A DNA stretch of 64,000 bases from positions 57,370,618-57,434,617 of the forward strand of contig CM049317.1 of the NCBI GenBank assembly GCA_026874595.1, written 5' to 3'. The notes under the pieces were generated by a model. That model was not told the origin of the DNA and did not search any database. It saw nothing but the letters and a program-made list of their open reading frames with translations. Positions 25,715 through 38,274 of the stretch are shown in pieces. The stretch comes from Sipunculus nudus (Eukaryota; Annelida; Sipuncula; Golfingiida; Sipunculidae). Both the position numbers and the translations under genes were made by a program. How positions within the stretch are numbered: the stretch's first letter is position 1; the number at the start of each line of letters is the position of its first letter.

Positions 25715-26499
25715 AGATACCATGGTAGCCTTTTAACCTATTGAATACAGTCCAGAAATACAACAAACAAGCTTTATCTTACGACATCATAAACGTATAA
25801 ACGCATATGGTATATCATTAGAATGGCTTGTTTCTTTTCACATGATTGAAATGTCAGTCAACAGATTTTGATTTGTTAGAAAGAGCAGATATTGAACTAT
25901 GAAGTCAAAAAGAAGATACAAGGAACAGATCTCGGTTGGTTTGTTAGAAAGTGCATGCAGGGAATAATAATATAGATCAACTCGAAAAAAAGTGCCACCA
26001 AATGCATCATTTGAATCATGGTCATTTAGATATTAACGGTGGTTTCGTGAACATAGATTTTTGATGACGTAAGATGTATTGCGTGTTAGATCAAATGACA
26101 GCACCAAGCGCAGGGTTAACGTCTTGTCGCTTGTGTAAGTACACGGTTGACAATGTTAGATGGTGCTTTGGTCTAGATACAGGTACATTAATGTCACTGA
26201 TGTGGTGAAAAATGTACACGTCTCATGCACGCCAAACCTCATCTGAAGCCTTTTATGTTCAGCATAAACTTCCGTTTGTTTTAGCTCACGATTCTCCGAA
26301 TCTTACTGATCAGGAGGCTAATTTACATTTTCTTATATTTGACTCGTGATCTCTTGTGTATAACGGTGTTTTTGGTATATAATATCAGTACGGATGGTAT
26401 ATGTATATAGATTGCATGGTGTATATGAGACATACAGGTCCAATTAACATGACATGAAATAATATAGATAGACAAATGTGTCCTGTCATGCATGACAAT
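25712..26499. other. Intergenic sequence
   Basis: Nothing recognised. Confidence 0.5.
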
Positions 26500-27620
26500 A
26501 AGTGACGGGGATAATGTGGGTAGCCGGGCGCGTGGTCTATGTACGGTGTCGCTGGTAAAGCATCATTATCAACATTATCTAACTCTGGCCGTGTTGACAC
26601 GTCTTAGCCGGGTCCCTTTAAGTGCTTCCTCAGGGCTATAAGCTTTGAATGGGCTCTCGTGTGTATCGCTAGAACCCAAATGGTGCAGATCATCTCAAGG
26701 TGCCATTCATTCAAGGTCCCGCGACCGCTGCCTAATTTGTACATTTCCGGGTGTGGGACATGCACGTTCAACCCAATGGTATTGATAGAGTGCACGCTTT
26801 CATGATGGCCCTCAAACACCGCTAGAGTCACAGATACTTCGTGCCCGCTACACTCTGGGCAGCATAAATCCCCCAGCCCCCGTACTCTGTTTAATACTAA
26901 ACAGAACGGGCTGCTCCATAAAGCAGCACCCTTTATATCATGAAGCGACGTGCGGCTCAATACTGCCCGATTAGGCGGGAATTAAAAGGTGTTTTATGGT
27001 GTTTCCCACAAGAAGCCGCCTTTTATTTTTTACGCCCCATCAAGGGTGCACTCTAACGTAATATCAAAACTCTATCAGCACTTCAGGTGCCCCTAGCGAC
27101 ATCAAAGAACTCAGGTTTTGATATATTCTCCACGCGAGATAGGGGTTACTGGTAACATTACTGCCGTGTATTATCAAAGAGTTGACTACCGGTAGCTAAG
27201 GGTAGCTGGCGCCGAATAATGCGCGCTGTACATAGGCTGAAAACAGCACCGGCCGGAGCTCCAGATCAGAATGCCTATCAAAGAGGAGCGCCATTTATTT
27301 CCGTTCTTGTCAGGTGCCAGACCTAGCTCGCCTTGTGGCACATAAACATGGAGCATGGCTCATTTGCATAATGACCCGTGCGTAGGGATACCGCCGTCTG
27401 CACTTCGCTGCATATGACCTCCTTACGCCGGTCCGTGGGCGGGCCTTACTGGTAATGCATATGTTAACCCTTGATGAATATGCATAGCCTGACCTAGCAA
27501 CACATTCTGAGCGGCTTTCCAAGGCAATAAAAAGCAGCAAGAAGCAGCTATGTAAATCGCGGTGCCCAATAGAACCGGAGGCTAGAACATGACAGAAACA
27601 CGAGGTGCCAGCCAACGGCC
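26500..27620. promoter_or_regulatory. Largest candidate regulatory island: TCF/LEF, POU and palindromic motifs
   Basis: About 1.1 kb without simple repeats and G+C-richer than its surroundings. ATCAAAG (TCF/LEF core) occurs at 27101-27107, 27173-27179 and 27278-27284. An exact octamer ATTTGCAT is at 27362-27369, with ATGCATAT at 27455-27462 and ATATGCAT at 27478-27485. The inverted repeat TTACTGGTAA occurs twice, 300 bp apart (27146-27155, 27446-27455). CTACCGGTAG is at 27186-27195. Frames of 118 codons (26604-26960, minus) and 104 codons (27310-27624, minus) are open but unlike any family I know. An enhancer bound by Wnt effectors and POU factors is the best guess. Confidence 0.5.
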
Positions 27621-27991
27621 CCACCTGATCGTAAATGACAATTTAATGAGCGGCTTTACGCAGCCCCCTGTGATTAAAGCCCTTAGTTTAGCCTCCACAG
27701 AGGCACAAACTCAGTTGACTTACGAGCTGCCGTGCTTGCAACAAATATGTCAGCATGAAAATCAGAAGAATAGCCTCTATAATCACAAACTAAATCATTC
27801 ATGAAATAGACTACAGCCGGTCACATAAAATACCAAGTTGATTGGTGAAAACATATTCACCTTTTTACGTGTGACCCTATCAAACATTTTTATGCGGTTT
27901 TTACGCTGCCTGCTCGCTAATGTACGAACGGTGACCTAAACGGTGCAACAAGCGCTGATAGCATACCGATGAATCAAGAATATGACGTATT
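27621..27991. other. Intergenic sequence
   Basis: No clear repeat or gene seen. Confidence 0.45.
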
Positions 27992-28001
27992 ACGCATGCG
28001 T
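27992..28001. promoter_or_regulatory. NRF1-like palindrome ACGCATGCGT
   Basis: A 10-bp palindrome close to the NRF1 consensus, preceded by TATGACGTATT. Confidence 0.35.
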
Positions 28002-28498
28002 GAAATCGAAGAGATGCTATAGAGTGATTAATTAGCCGTGGCCATGATTGAGGTGATAATTATAGTTATAATCTCGCCAAATTTAAAACATACATTAATT
28101 ATTTCAAATCCAAAATAACGTTTTATGCTTAATTTAATATTTTGCGTTAATAAATCATCGGTAGGTCGTGGATAGCAGTCAAAGACTAATTAGCAATAAA
28201 TTTCGCATCAGTAGAGTGAAGCCCCTCAGAGTTTTGTTTTTTAAAATAATCTACTATCAATCTTCCAACCCTTATTTAATACTTACCGACCAAGAAACCG
28301 ACTTTGCATTTCAAACACATGTTGAATATAGTGCGGACGTAACCGCTTGTAATATAGATGTATGGTATTAAATTATAAAAAAAGCATAATTAGACAGATT
28401 TCCAGAAATTTTGATGACATGGACTGTACAACTTAAGTTTTAGGTATAAAATCCGCAGTTAAAAGTTAAAAAGAAAATTATACAATTTTATAAATCAA
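28002..28498. other. AT-rich intergenic sequence
   Basis: A 67-codon frame at 28168-28371 has no domain. Confidence 0.5.
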
Positions 28499-28499
28499 T

Positions 28500-28587
<88 letters not shown>
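28499..28587. repeat. Interrupted (AT)n microsatellite
   Basis: Three AT runs separated by AAATAAT and TTT interruptions. Confidence 0.95.
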
Positions 28588-28591
<4 letters not shown>

Positions 28592-29412
28592 AATTGACCA
28601 TTCAAATTATTGCATCAGAATATATATTTATTGTGTCAAAAAATGCATGCAGATCTTTCTGCTTGTAATTTATTAAACCCATATATAAAAAGCATATTTT
28701 ATAAGGTGCTATAACAACGCACCATAAGGTAGTGTGTAATACATTATATCATACTTTATATTATATCTTATCATTTTTATTATGCTTTATTTTTAGATGT
28801 GAAAATAAAGGGAAAAAGGTATAACCACTCTTTGTATGATTGTATTAACATCCTTAATTGTAAGGTTACAGATAGTTCTCTACATACAATGACAAAACAG
28901 GTATCTGAACAGTTTTCTAAAATGCGACAATCGTTATATCAGAGGTTACAAAAATAGGAAAGGAAAGCGGATCAATTGAGCGTGACTTTAAATTTGCATG
29001 TTATTAACCTCAACATGACCCCTATAAAGAGGACAAATAAGCGCGAATATGTCTTTTTACGAAATTTCATCAAATGTCTGTCACTTTTTTATATGGTGCA
29101 AATACTGATGCATGAAATTTAGCACATCATGATGATAAATGGTATACATGTTTATGTTTATTTATATTTATAATTGTATTTTTTTGTATATATAAACGTC
29201 TGATGCGTGCATGTGTAGGTTGTAGTTTTGCGGTTTTTTTTGCTGAAGTTTTTTGCTGACGTTTATTTTAGACATTGTATCTTTTTTCTTTTGAAAGAGA
29301 ATGATTTAATGTCTATTAAAAATAAAGGCTCTTCATGGAATTATATCATATTTGAAAAGAAACAGAAACTCAAAGTTTGATTTTTCAAAGGTCTCATGCA
29401 TTGTTTACACAG
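28588..29412. other. AT-rich intergenic sequence
   Basis: Nothing recognised. Confidence 0.5.
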
Positions 29413-29429
29413 TGACGTCAATGACGTCA
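29413..29429. promoter_or_regulatory. Tandem pair of perfect CRE palindromes
   Basis: TGACGTCA at 29413-29420 and again at 29422-29429, start to start 9 bp. Immediately downstream is GAACAATTAATG, a SOX-like AACAAT next to an ATTA core. It is a compact candidate CREB/ATF element. Confidence 0.5.
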
Positions 29430-29657
29430 TGAACAATTAATGTGATGGCCGACAATTACATATTGCAGCGGTTAAGACATATCTTGGCACAGCCGCTCAA
29501 CTACAAAATCATATTTATGCAATGTATTACCCTTATTTTCAACACTTATACATCCCTATATTATACAGAATAATTATAGTGTGTACAATATAGGTATATT
29601 ACTGTGAAAAACAAAAACTCTAAACTATACACCTTTACACGCAAGCAATACTTTATT

Positions 29658-29663
<6 letters not shown>

Positions 29664-29729
<66 letters not shown>

Positions 29730-29901
29730 TGCTGATATCATATAGGAAATATTATATACAAAGTAGGATGGGAAAATATTATATGTTAAATGGTCTCCAT
29801 GGACTAAACAGAGGTACAAAAATAAAGTTTACAAAGCTGAATGAAGTTTAATAATAATAATAATAATAAAAATAATAATAATAATATATATATATATATA
29901 T
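29664..29901. repeat. (AT)n, (AAT)n and (AT)n microsatellites
   Basis: Pure AT at 29664-29727, AAT triplets at 29850-29884, then AT to 29901. Confidence 0.95.
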
Positions 29902-30117
29902 AATATTTATTTTCTAATAATGATAATTCGCAAATTTAATTGCCAACAGCTGCATGTGAAATAAGTTTTTGTTTTGAATTTTAAAACATCCATATTTAGC
30001 AGTTTATTATTGATCTCTTAATATTTGTTATGTTACAGCATTTGGGTTCTGTTGATAATGGAGTAATCCGACATTTGTCTCATATCAACGTGTGTAACAC
30101 ATGCACCTGCAAGTCTA

Positions 30118-30303
30118 AACTCTCTCTCTCTATATATATATACATATATACCGGTATACATGCATACAGAAGCACTCATGCATGGGAGAATACATCAGGT
30201 TACCCCCCTCCCCTTTCTGTTTACCCCCGGTATAGTGTAAATGTTATTTCAGGTTACCACACCGCACTGTCCAGATTACCCCCCCCCCCCCCGCTGATTT
30301 AAC
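30118..30303. repeat. Short (CT)n-(AT)n and GGTTACCCC-rich stretch with poly(C)
   Basis: CTCTCTCT followed by ATATAT lies at 30118-30150. GGTTACCCCCC and TTACCCCC words at 30199-30292 end in a 14-C run. The right part resembles 14576-14610 and may be a transposon relic. Confidence 0.55.
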
Positions 30304-31039
30304 CAAATGATATATTTCTTATACTTTTTAGTCATGATATTTTAATTCAATTAACCATGTGAAAGATACGTGATGTAAAAGACTGAATTTACCTATACTA
30401 AAAGATACGAGATTCAAAAGATGGGACCAATCTAGTGAAAGATACGAGATTTAAAATTAAGATGGCATCAGTCCATGATAAAAAAAAAATAAAAGTTAAA
30501 TGTATTAATATTTACCCATACATTTCAGCACAGCACATGACACATTACTAGCACACATAAGATATACAAATATTAAAACTTATTTGGGACATCAAGAAGA
30601 AACAAATAAGGTAATTCAAAATACATGATTATAATCAAAATATGTACAAACATTTTTTCCTGTGAGTGTATACATGATAGAGATATAGACGCATATATTT
30701 CGATGAAATGAAAGAGAATGGGTGTAAATGCTGAATGTAGAAATTCTGAATACCACAAGGGCACAAGTAATGAATTATTTCTTTATCCATTTGAAAAACA
30801 AAATGCGTTAATTGTGAGAAAAAAATAAGCAAAATCAAACTCTAAATTTTCACCATCATAATCGTTAATTCATTGCATAATTTTAGGGAGCGTGACCTAT
30901 TTCAAGCTGCTTTTATCCCGTAGAATTAAAAAAAAGTGGCTTTTGTTTTATTTCCATAGGCCTATTAAATACAGACGGTTTGGTGTCAAGCTAGGCGGTG
31001 CTACAGCAGTTTTTTTCACGAGGTATTTGAAATATTTCA
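30304..31039. other. AT-rich intergenic sequence
   Basis: AAAGATACGAGAT recurs three times near 30362-30450 in diverged form. No gene recognised. Confidence 0.45.
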
Positions 31040-31330
31040 GGAATGTGAAATGTGTGACAGGCCAGGATGTTCATTGCATGCATGGCACTCGTATCGTAGG
31101 CAAGAAATCAACCAGCTCCACTGCAGAGCTAATAGGCGTGACACTGACAGCCTTGTAAAAAAAAAAACGATTTATGCAAATGAGGCAACTTCTCGCTCTG
31201 GGTTGACCTACCATTCTCCTTTTTTTACCCTCAGCAATATGCAAATGAGGAGCCGGTGACATTTGGCGGCCCTGGGTCAAATAAAACGCGTTTAAAGGGA
31301 TGTTTAGATAACGCGTGTACATGAAAAAGT
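31040..31330. promoter_or_regulatory. Candidate enhancer with twin POU octamers
   Basis: ATGCAAATGAGG occurs twice on the + strand, at 31174-31185 and 31239-31250, 65 bp apart. Both contain the perfect octamer ATGCAAAT plus four identical flanking bases. The surroundings are non-repetitive and G+C-richer. Overlapping frames lack domains. Confidence 0.5.
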
Positions 31331-31683
31331 GTTTTCATGATTAATTTAAAGCAAGTGTCAAATGAGAACATAACAAAAATTTAAAAAAAAATTGTAAAAT
31401 TTACACGCTGTATTTTTTACAGGATAGAATTAGTATACATGCAGTGTTAATTATTTCAACAACTGTGAGTTCAATTTACACTGCATATATGAGACTTTTT
31501 CCTGCCTTGGAATTTTAGTATATATATTATATATAAACAAGTATATTTTTATATTTTCATGTGTTTTTCTCATGTGTCCTGATGTAATTTAAAAAAAATA
31601 TGTTTTCTTTTTATATTTTAAAATTGCTTCATACTCAGCTTTTAATGCTAGAACATGAGATCATTTATAACTATGTTATACTG
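31331..31683. other. AT-rich intergenic sequence
   Basis: Nothing recognised. Confidence 0.5.
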
Positions 31684-31741
31684 ATAGAAACATGTCTCTT
31701 GAGCATGGCTTTATAGAAACATGTCTCTTCAGCATGGCTTT
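31684..31741. repeat. Recent 29-bp tandem duplication
   Basis: The unit beginning ATAGAAACATGTCTCTT and ending AGCATGGCTTT occurs twice with a single G/C difference. It is unrelated in sequence to the 29-bp satellite at 4.6-6.9 kb. Confidence 0.92.
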
Positions 31742-32300
31742 ACTTTATTAAAATATTATAGGATATCTCTGTTTTCCTTAAATCGTCAATAATTTTATTA
31801 TAAATATTAATGTAGATATATTCATATAAATTTCATATATTTTACAAATATTTTATAGTTTATAAATAACATTTCATATATACATTAAAAGGTAACAGAT
31901 CTATCTATATGGACAAATGAAAATAAAAATTATTATATTCTTCAAAGAATTAAAGATTAGTTGATCATGATGATGGCCTCTATATCATGTATACACTGCG
32001 ACAATAAACCAATAATATTTTCAGTTTTGTTTTATATTTTAGCCTATTTTGAAAATATAAAGCACCCAATTTTTTATATGTTCAATGAAAATGAAAATAT
32101 ATTTAATTTACCTGAATTCATTCATTTTCATTCATTTTAATTTAATATTATTTAAACATTTTGCGGTTAACCAAGTATTAATGTATTAATGTATTAATTT
32201 TAACACTTATATTTTATAACATTATAAACTCTTATTATTCCCAATCTGTCAAAATTATGATGCGTTTGTGTATATTGGACAAAAATTGAAAAATTCATAA

Positions 32301-32339
<39 letters not shown>

Positions 32340-33469
32340 CTGTGTGCATATATGTCGGAGTTTCTTAATTGTCTCAATAAACAAACAGAAGTTAGAAGTT
32401 GCTTAAGCTTTAACGTAATTCTTGATGTGTTGTATATAAATAATATGTTTGTATGTGTGTGTATAGAACGTTAATTTCAGGAAGCAGGTGATGAGACGAA
32501 GACGTAAAGATGTATCTATAATTAAACTGCATGTATATATACACAAGTCATTCACATACTACTGTATAACATATATATGTTTTACACACATAAACAACTA
32601 CAATTTGTTAACCTATACTTTACCATTTATCTTGATAATAAATCTTCACTCCAGTTGAATAAGGAGCATTTTTGTCTATATCTGAGGCTGTATATTGCTT
32701 TGTGTGCGCATCTTTCATTTACAATATACACATAGTATGAAATTTACACATACATACACCTGTGCATACATCCAGGATGAGCGACTTAAATTATCACATA
32801 CATGGAAAGAGGACTCTCCCAGCAGTGTAATTCAACATTGATTCCCATATTTCCTTAATAATAAGACAGCCACTCAAAGACTACCTGACGTATCCATAAT
32901 CTGGAGGATAGAATAATCACTAATTGTGATATATTTTGGATTTTCTTGAAGCGGTCGATTTTATAAAGATAAAAAGGATCAATTTTATATCTTTAACTTT
33001 AAATCCGCATTTTTCTTATATTAAGTGTTAAAAACTTTCCATTTTCCAACAGTAAAGGTTATAGAATAACCCTTAATTTTGTTTTTAAATTTCCCATGAA
33101 CATGACATTCATGTTCATTTTAAAATTGAATATGCTATAAAATCATGGATTTTTAAGATAACAATTAAAGAGGGTCCAGGGTTTTATAAGTTTGTATTTA
33201 TAGTCTGATACCCGGAGATTTTCTGATGTATCCGCAATAAGTATATAGTAGAATATCCATTCTAATATTTAAACACAAAATTCATATTTTTTATATATCG
33301 TAAACTTTCATGTTTCAAAAAAAGAAAGATCCTCGATTTGTAAGAAAAGGTACATGTCAATTAAGGGGTACACGAGCTCATTTTCGGGTAATACTTATAG
33401 GAAAAACTTTGAGATAGGTGTGAGACCTTATAAGAGATCCGATTATATAACTTTCAGTTAAGAGAGCAA
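31742..33469. other. Very AT-rich intergenic sequence
   Basis: Contains a GTATTAAT triplicate near 32176-32198 and (AT)n at 32304-32337. No gene or transposon recognised. Confidence 0.55.
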
Positions 33470-33610
33470 TGTCTTTCGTCCTTAACGAAATTGACCCAAT
33501 GCACTAAAAACATGCAATTCGGCCCGATGAAAATTCGGCGCACATTTGTCAATTTGGCCCACAATAGGCCGTGACCCTTTGAACTTGGCATTGTGACACG
33601 CTTCCTTACA
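33470..33610. promoter_or_regulatory. Small candidate regulatory island
   Basis: Non-repetitive, with ATTCGGCCC, ATTCGGCGC and AATTTGGCCC word echoes. Weak support. Confidence 0.25.
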
Positions 33611-33725
33611 TATTTCGAGCACTTTTTATTTACCTTGTATTTGTATTCTCTATACAGCCCAACATAAACGTCTACATTCAGATGAAGTATAATTGTTGAA
33701 TTCAATCATGCACTGTATCAGAACA

Positions 33726-33729
<4 letters not shown>

Positions 33730-33780
<51 letters not shown>
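33730..33780. repeat. (AT)n microsatellite
   Basis: Pure dinucleotide run of about 51 bp. Confidence 0.95.
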
Positions 33781-33783
<3 letters not shown>

Positions 33784-34139
33784 TTTTTAAAAGATTCGTT
33801 CATAATTAAAAATAGATTAAAACCATCCAGCTAGGAATAATAAGATGAGTATTATATTATTATATTTCAAGCGTAGCATAAATTTTTGAGCACCTAACTA
33901 CTAACGTGTTTAAAATCGATATATACCACATGATTGGTACATGATTTGTACACAACTGTATACAAATTGTTAGATGCATACATCATGCCCACATTAATAC
34001 GGCATCACAGCTCATCTTAAATCCTTAATGAATCTTTTTAAAGGGACACGGTTTGGACAATGGATTTTGCTCCTTTAGCAGCAATACGTACCAGAGATTG
34101 AAACGTCAGCTGATTACGACTGAGGTTTTTACTTGTCAA
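33781..34139. other. AT-rich intergenic sequence
   Basis: Nothing recognised. Confidence 0.5.
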
Positions 34140-34480
34140 GATTTACTACCGGGCGCGTTTGATAAAGTTGAGTTTGCGGAAACCAGAGGAAACGGCGAAA
34201 GCGAAATAGCTGTTACATAAGAAACGAGCGAAATAAACGACTCGTGGCGTTTGTCACGTTGACTTACGCCGACACCATGGTGACCTCTCTTATCAGCGCC
34301 ATAATAAATATTTTCTATGAATAAAATATAAGTGAGACATGAGCCGTTTCCTGGAGCCACTCATTCCACGAATTCTGCCAGGAAACCCAGGAGCTCCCAG
34401 GGAATGAAAGCGCAATGATCTTCTGTACAACCATCGGTAGGATAGGAAGTCGTCTTCCGCCAAAGACTTCTCCATCAAAA
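34140..34480. promoter_or_regulatory. Candidate regulatory island
   Basis: About 340 bp of non-repetitive, G+C-enriched sequence with GATAAAG, CTTATCAGC (GATA-type) and CGAAAGCGAAATAG (IRF-like GAAA spacing). Overlapping short minus-strand frames show no domain. Confidence 0.35.
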
Positions 34481-34542
34481 CCAGAACATTTTTTATCGTG
34501 TCAAATGAAACGCCAATCTGTCTCTGTATATCTGTCTTTGCA

Positions 34543-34545
<3 letters not shown>

Positions 34546-34616
<71 letters not shown>

Positions 34617-34638
34617 ATTCTCTCCCTCTCTCTCTCAT
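34546..34638. repeat. (CT)n microsatellite
   Basis: Long pyrimidine run with a few TT and CATTC interruptions. Confidence 0.95.
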
Positions 34639-35139
34639 CATTTAACGCATCTTTTGCTTCTAATGTATCGTTTCCTTTTACTTTCTATGCAATATACCCC
34701 TTCTTTCCCTTTTTATTCTTCTGTCCTCACTTATTTCCTTCACTCCCTTATTTTTTTTTCAATCAATTCCAACGATTAAATTCCTAGCCGTGTTTCATTT
34801 TTCATACATCACTGCCTCCACTTTTCTTAAATTTTAAATTTTTGTACCAGTTCCGAATTATCACTGTAATCAGAAAACTCCCAAATACAGAAAATGACTT
34901 TTTGACTATAACATCGTGGTGCCCGCATTATAGAGGAGTTACTGACCATACTATAGTGTAATGTCCTCTAATCACGTGACCGCTTTAGGTTACCGTAGAG
35001 TAGAGAAGTGACAGTAATATAAAGATGCCGGTAATGACATATTTTCCTGTTTGTGTGATTGTGTGTGCGCTTGTGTGCGGTTAGATTTATGGATCACATA
35101 CATGCGTGTGTATACATAAATGTAAACCGACACGGCAGC
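34639..35139. other. Pyrimidine-rich then mixed intergenic sequence
   Basis: Nothing recognised beyond the T/C bias that follows the CT run. Confidence 0.45.
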
Positions 35140-35420
35140 TTGATTTATAGATGGGAATATTATTTCTGTCCGCTTTGTTAGATACAGGATCAACCTGCAT
35201 TGAGGTACGTGCATACCTGCGTTTAGACCTGGGGTTGAGCGGGGCAGCGCTAGGACGTACATGACAGATCTGGCCAATTCCCCGCCATGCATAATTCAAC
35301 CACATCACAGGAAACAGACGGCGGCATCGAATAGGGTCTTCACCTGCGCGACAACTGCATGCAGCCATGAGAGACTGAATCATTAGACTGCATGTCTGCC
35401 CCCAAAAGTTCACTCTGACT
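35140..35420. promoter_or_regulatory. Candidate regulatory island
   Basis: Non-repetitive, G+C-enriched, with TTCACCTGCGCG and CCATGCATAATTC. Two overlapping minus-strand frames of about 100 codons have no known domain. Confidence 0.3.
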
Positions 35421-35819
35421 TCAGTCTTAATTAAGTATTGTTAAGATATTGTTTTTTTATATATTTCTGAGTTCAGATCCCCTTGTTAAACTGAGTTTAT
35501 GTGATATTTATTTTTTATAACTAAAAAGTATTTCATGTTATTTTTTAGGGAAACCGTTCGTGAGGCGTAAACCTATATTTTCAACAAAGGCATGGAATTG
35601 GTTACTTTGAGAAAAAATACACAATCTAGCTATTTTAATATTTGAGAAACTCTTATTAAAAATTTAAAATTGATTGATGAGAGTCAAGATCGCTTTTGAT
35701 ATGCAAAACACATATATACATGCAGCCATTCATTTGTCAAAATATCAATATATATAATTATATAAGAACCTATGTTGATTATCTGTATCAAATTCAATAA
35801 AAATTTAGGCGTTTCGGAA
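35421..35819. other. AT-rich intergenic sequence
   Basis: Nothing recognised. Confidence 0.5.
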
Positions 35820-36260
35820 AATTATCGCTAAAAACAGGTGTACAGAGGTCGGGAGAGCAGGACGTAGAGCGAAAGATAAACTAGAAACACTGCCTCCTGG
35901 TTTCACGTCATTAGAGGGATCGAAATCGCTGCGACTTTGCACGACCATGGTTTCAAATGTACGACATTTATTTCAATTTGCCGGGACAGCCAACCCCCTT
36001 TCTGCCAGTTAGGGCATCAACACATTCTGTTTTGTGGAGATAGTTTACAACAAGGCAACCATTAAATATGCGACACTCTAAAGTGTCTGGCTTTTTCAGT
36101 CCATTATCGATTTACAGCTTTCTAACGAACCTCTATATGGTGACTTTTTCGTTACAAAGCAATGACCCCCTGGAAGACCACACTTATCAAAAGGAGTCCA
36201 TGCGCTATTACAAGAATGGCGCTGCCATGAAAGGCTTTCTTTCCATAAAAAAGTAACATC
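35820..36260. promoter_or_regulatory. Candidate regulatory island
   Basis: Non-repetitive sequence with TTTCACGTCATTAG, TTTGTGGAG and ATTATCGATTTAC (Onecut-like). A 62-codon frame at 36068-36256 has no recognisable domain. Confidence 0.3.
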
Positions 36261-38190
36261 TGGATTATTTCATTCTTTCCCATGTGCAGCTAATGAAGTG
36301 TCCCCCTGTAAAAAAAATTGTCATCTGACAAAAAAGTTAATTCCTCACATGAAGCCAAAGAAGAAGAGTAAGGACATTAATAAAACACTTTATATAATCA
36401 AGAGTAAAGGGACTTGATGAAATTTATTGGGAGTCAGTGAACGCTTTAAAATGTCAACAACAAGCACATATGGCTTGAATAATTCCTTACACTTGAAACA
36501 GATGTGTCGTCAATATAATAGTTTAAATACAGACCGCGTGTTTGAAATTTTGGATAAATTTGGGGCGGGGAAGGGGGGTGCTAACGTGATGACTGATGCG
36601 AAACTAAAGAAAAAAGATATGCCCCTATGGAAAGGTCGCGCACGCGATATTTCAGATTAATGTGTTCTCACTGCATTTTACAATAGTCTCTGCTGAAGGA
36701 AAGGTAAGCAGATAAATATGGGTTTAACCTGCACGCATAATTACATCTAAACTTTAACTGGCCAAATAACTTTAGATTTCCGACCAATTTAGACACAATT
36801 GAAACTGAAAGGTACTGTCACGCACCGTTTTCGTTGCATCATCAAAATCATTAAATTACAACGGCTAATGCAATGAACATTCATTTATAAGGAAATACAA
36901 TTTTAACTATATATAAATATGATTTGCTAATACATAGATCCTTGCCGAATTAGGGAGTTTTAGGTACCAACATCAACTAAGCCTGCATGAATGGAAGTAC
37001 AGTGTGTAAAGCGATACTCCATTACAGTTCATCATTTGCTCAGTACATGCGAACTTGCAAGTTGAAAATACATCCGATTCTACAAGCTTAACAGCTAAAG
37101 TTTCCGATTAATAATGGCATATTGTACTTCACAATAGTCTCTCTGTGGAGAAAAAAAACTTAGGTGACGTCTATGCCAATGTCGGATAAACGAATTCCTA
37201 CGGTATTTTGCAGTAGCAACACACCAGTATTATCCTGACAGAAACACTAACAAGGTTTAGTTGGCAAAGCATCTGGGGGCTCGAAGCCATGTTTTTATGC
37301 CGTTGTGGTTGTATTTTTACTGTTTTCAGCTGAGATAAAGACAAATCGGAGGAGTAAAGCATTACTAATTCACAAGCAATTTGGGCAACAAATGTACTTT
37401 GTGCCGTTTCTGCTTTTTTAAACCCATCTCACAGACAATGTCTGCAGGTTAACCACTCTTACAAAGAGAGACCGGATGAGTTTATTGTATTTATGTAAAA
37501 ATCTTTGAAAGTAAGAAATTTTAGAAAATAAATGCTGCAGTTCGATAAAAGAAGAAAAAGAAGGGAAAAGGAAGATCTGCGTGGGGCTGAGTTAAATACT
37601 GGCTCCACCGCTACTAGACACAGTATACATCCATTAAAAAGAAACCTGCTCCTTAATAAATGTAATCCTTCTATTTTTCTTATATCTCATTTATATAAAG
37701 AACTTTATGTATTCCAGGTTTAGTGAAAGATTGAAATTCAAATTTGGTTGTTTTTCAGTCTAAAAGCAAATATGTGAGCGGATTTAGATGTAGATAAATG
37801 ATCTTTCCGGTGAAATTAATTTATGCAGTTTTGATTTGATTAATAAAACTATTCTGGTTAAAAAAAAAAAACGCTGAAGGCACCTGCCACTTAGTATTTC
37901 CCCAAATGCCCGTTAGATGGCGCTGTTTCGAGGGCCAGCTTCTCTTCCATGGCTATACTTGTATACTGAGAAATGTATTGTTTTTCTGTTTTTGTCTCAA
38001 GGAAAGAATTGTTTAAGAAAAGGGCATGGATACGAAAAAAATGGATTTTTTTTTATAAATGAAGAAATATTAGAAATAACAATACCTCATATATAAATAA
38101 CCAAAAGTGTAGCCATGCTTTGTGTTAAAGAAAATAAGACTCGGACTAATGGAAAGACATCAATACTTCATATATTCGTGATCTTCTGTG

Positions 38191-38192
<2 letters not shown>
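36261..38192. other. Mixed intergenic sequence
   Basis: Frames at 36427-36660 and 37532-37723 show no domain. AGATGGCGCT at 37915-37924 matches the Drosophila-type CTCF word. No other feature seen. Confidence 0.45.

Positions 38193-38273
<81 letters not shown>
38193..38273. repeat. (AT)n microsatellite
   Basis: Two AT runs joined by TTTATA. Confidence 0.95.

Positions 38274-38274
<1 letters not shown>

Noticed and set aside
26604..26960. 118-codon minus-strand frame
   Set aside because: Longer than most here, but it lies in a G+C-rich island where stops are rarer, resembles no family I know and is not part of a visible gene structure.
31684..31741. Relation between this 29-bp duplication and the 29-bp satellite
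   Set aside because: Only the length agrees; the sequences are unrelated.
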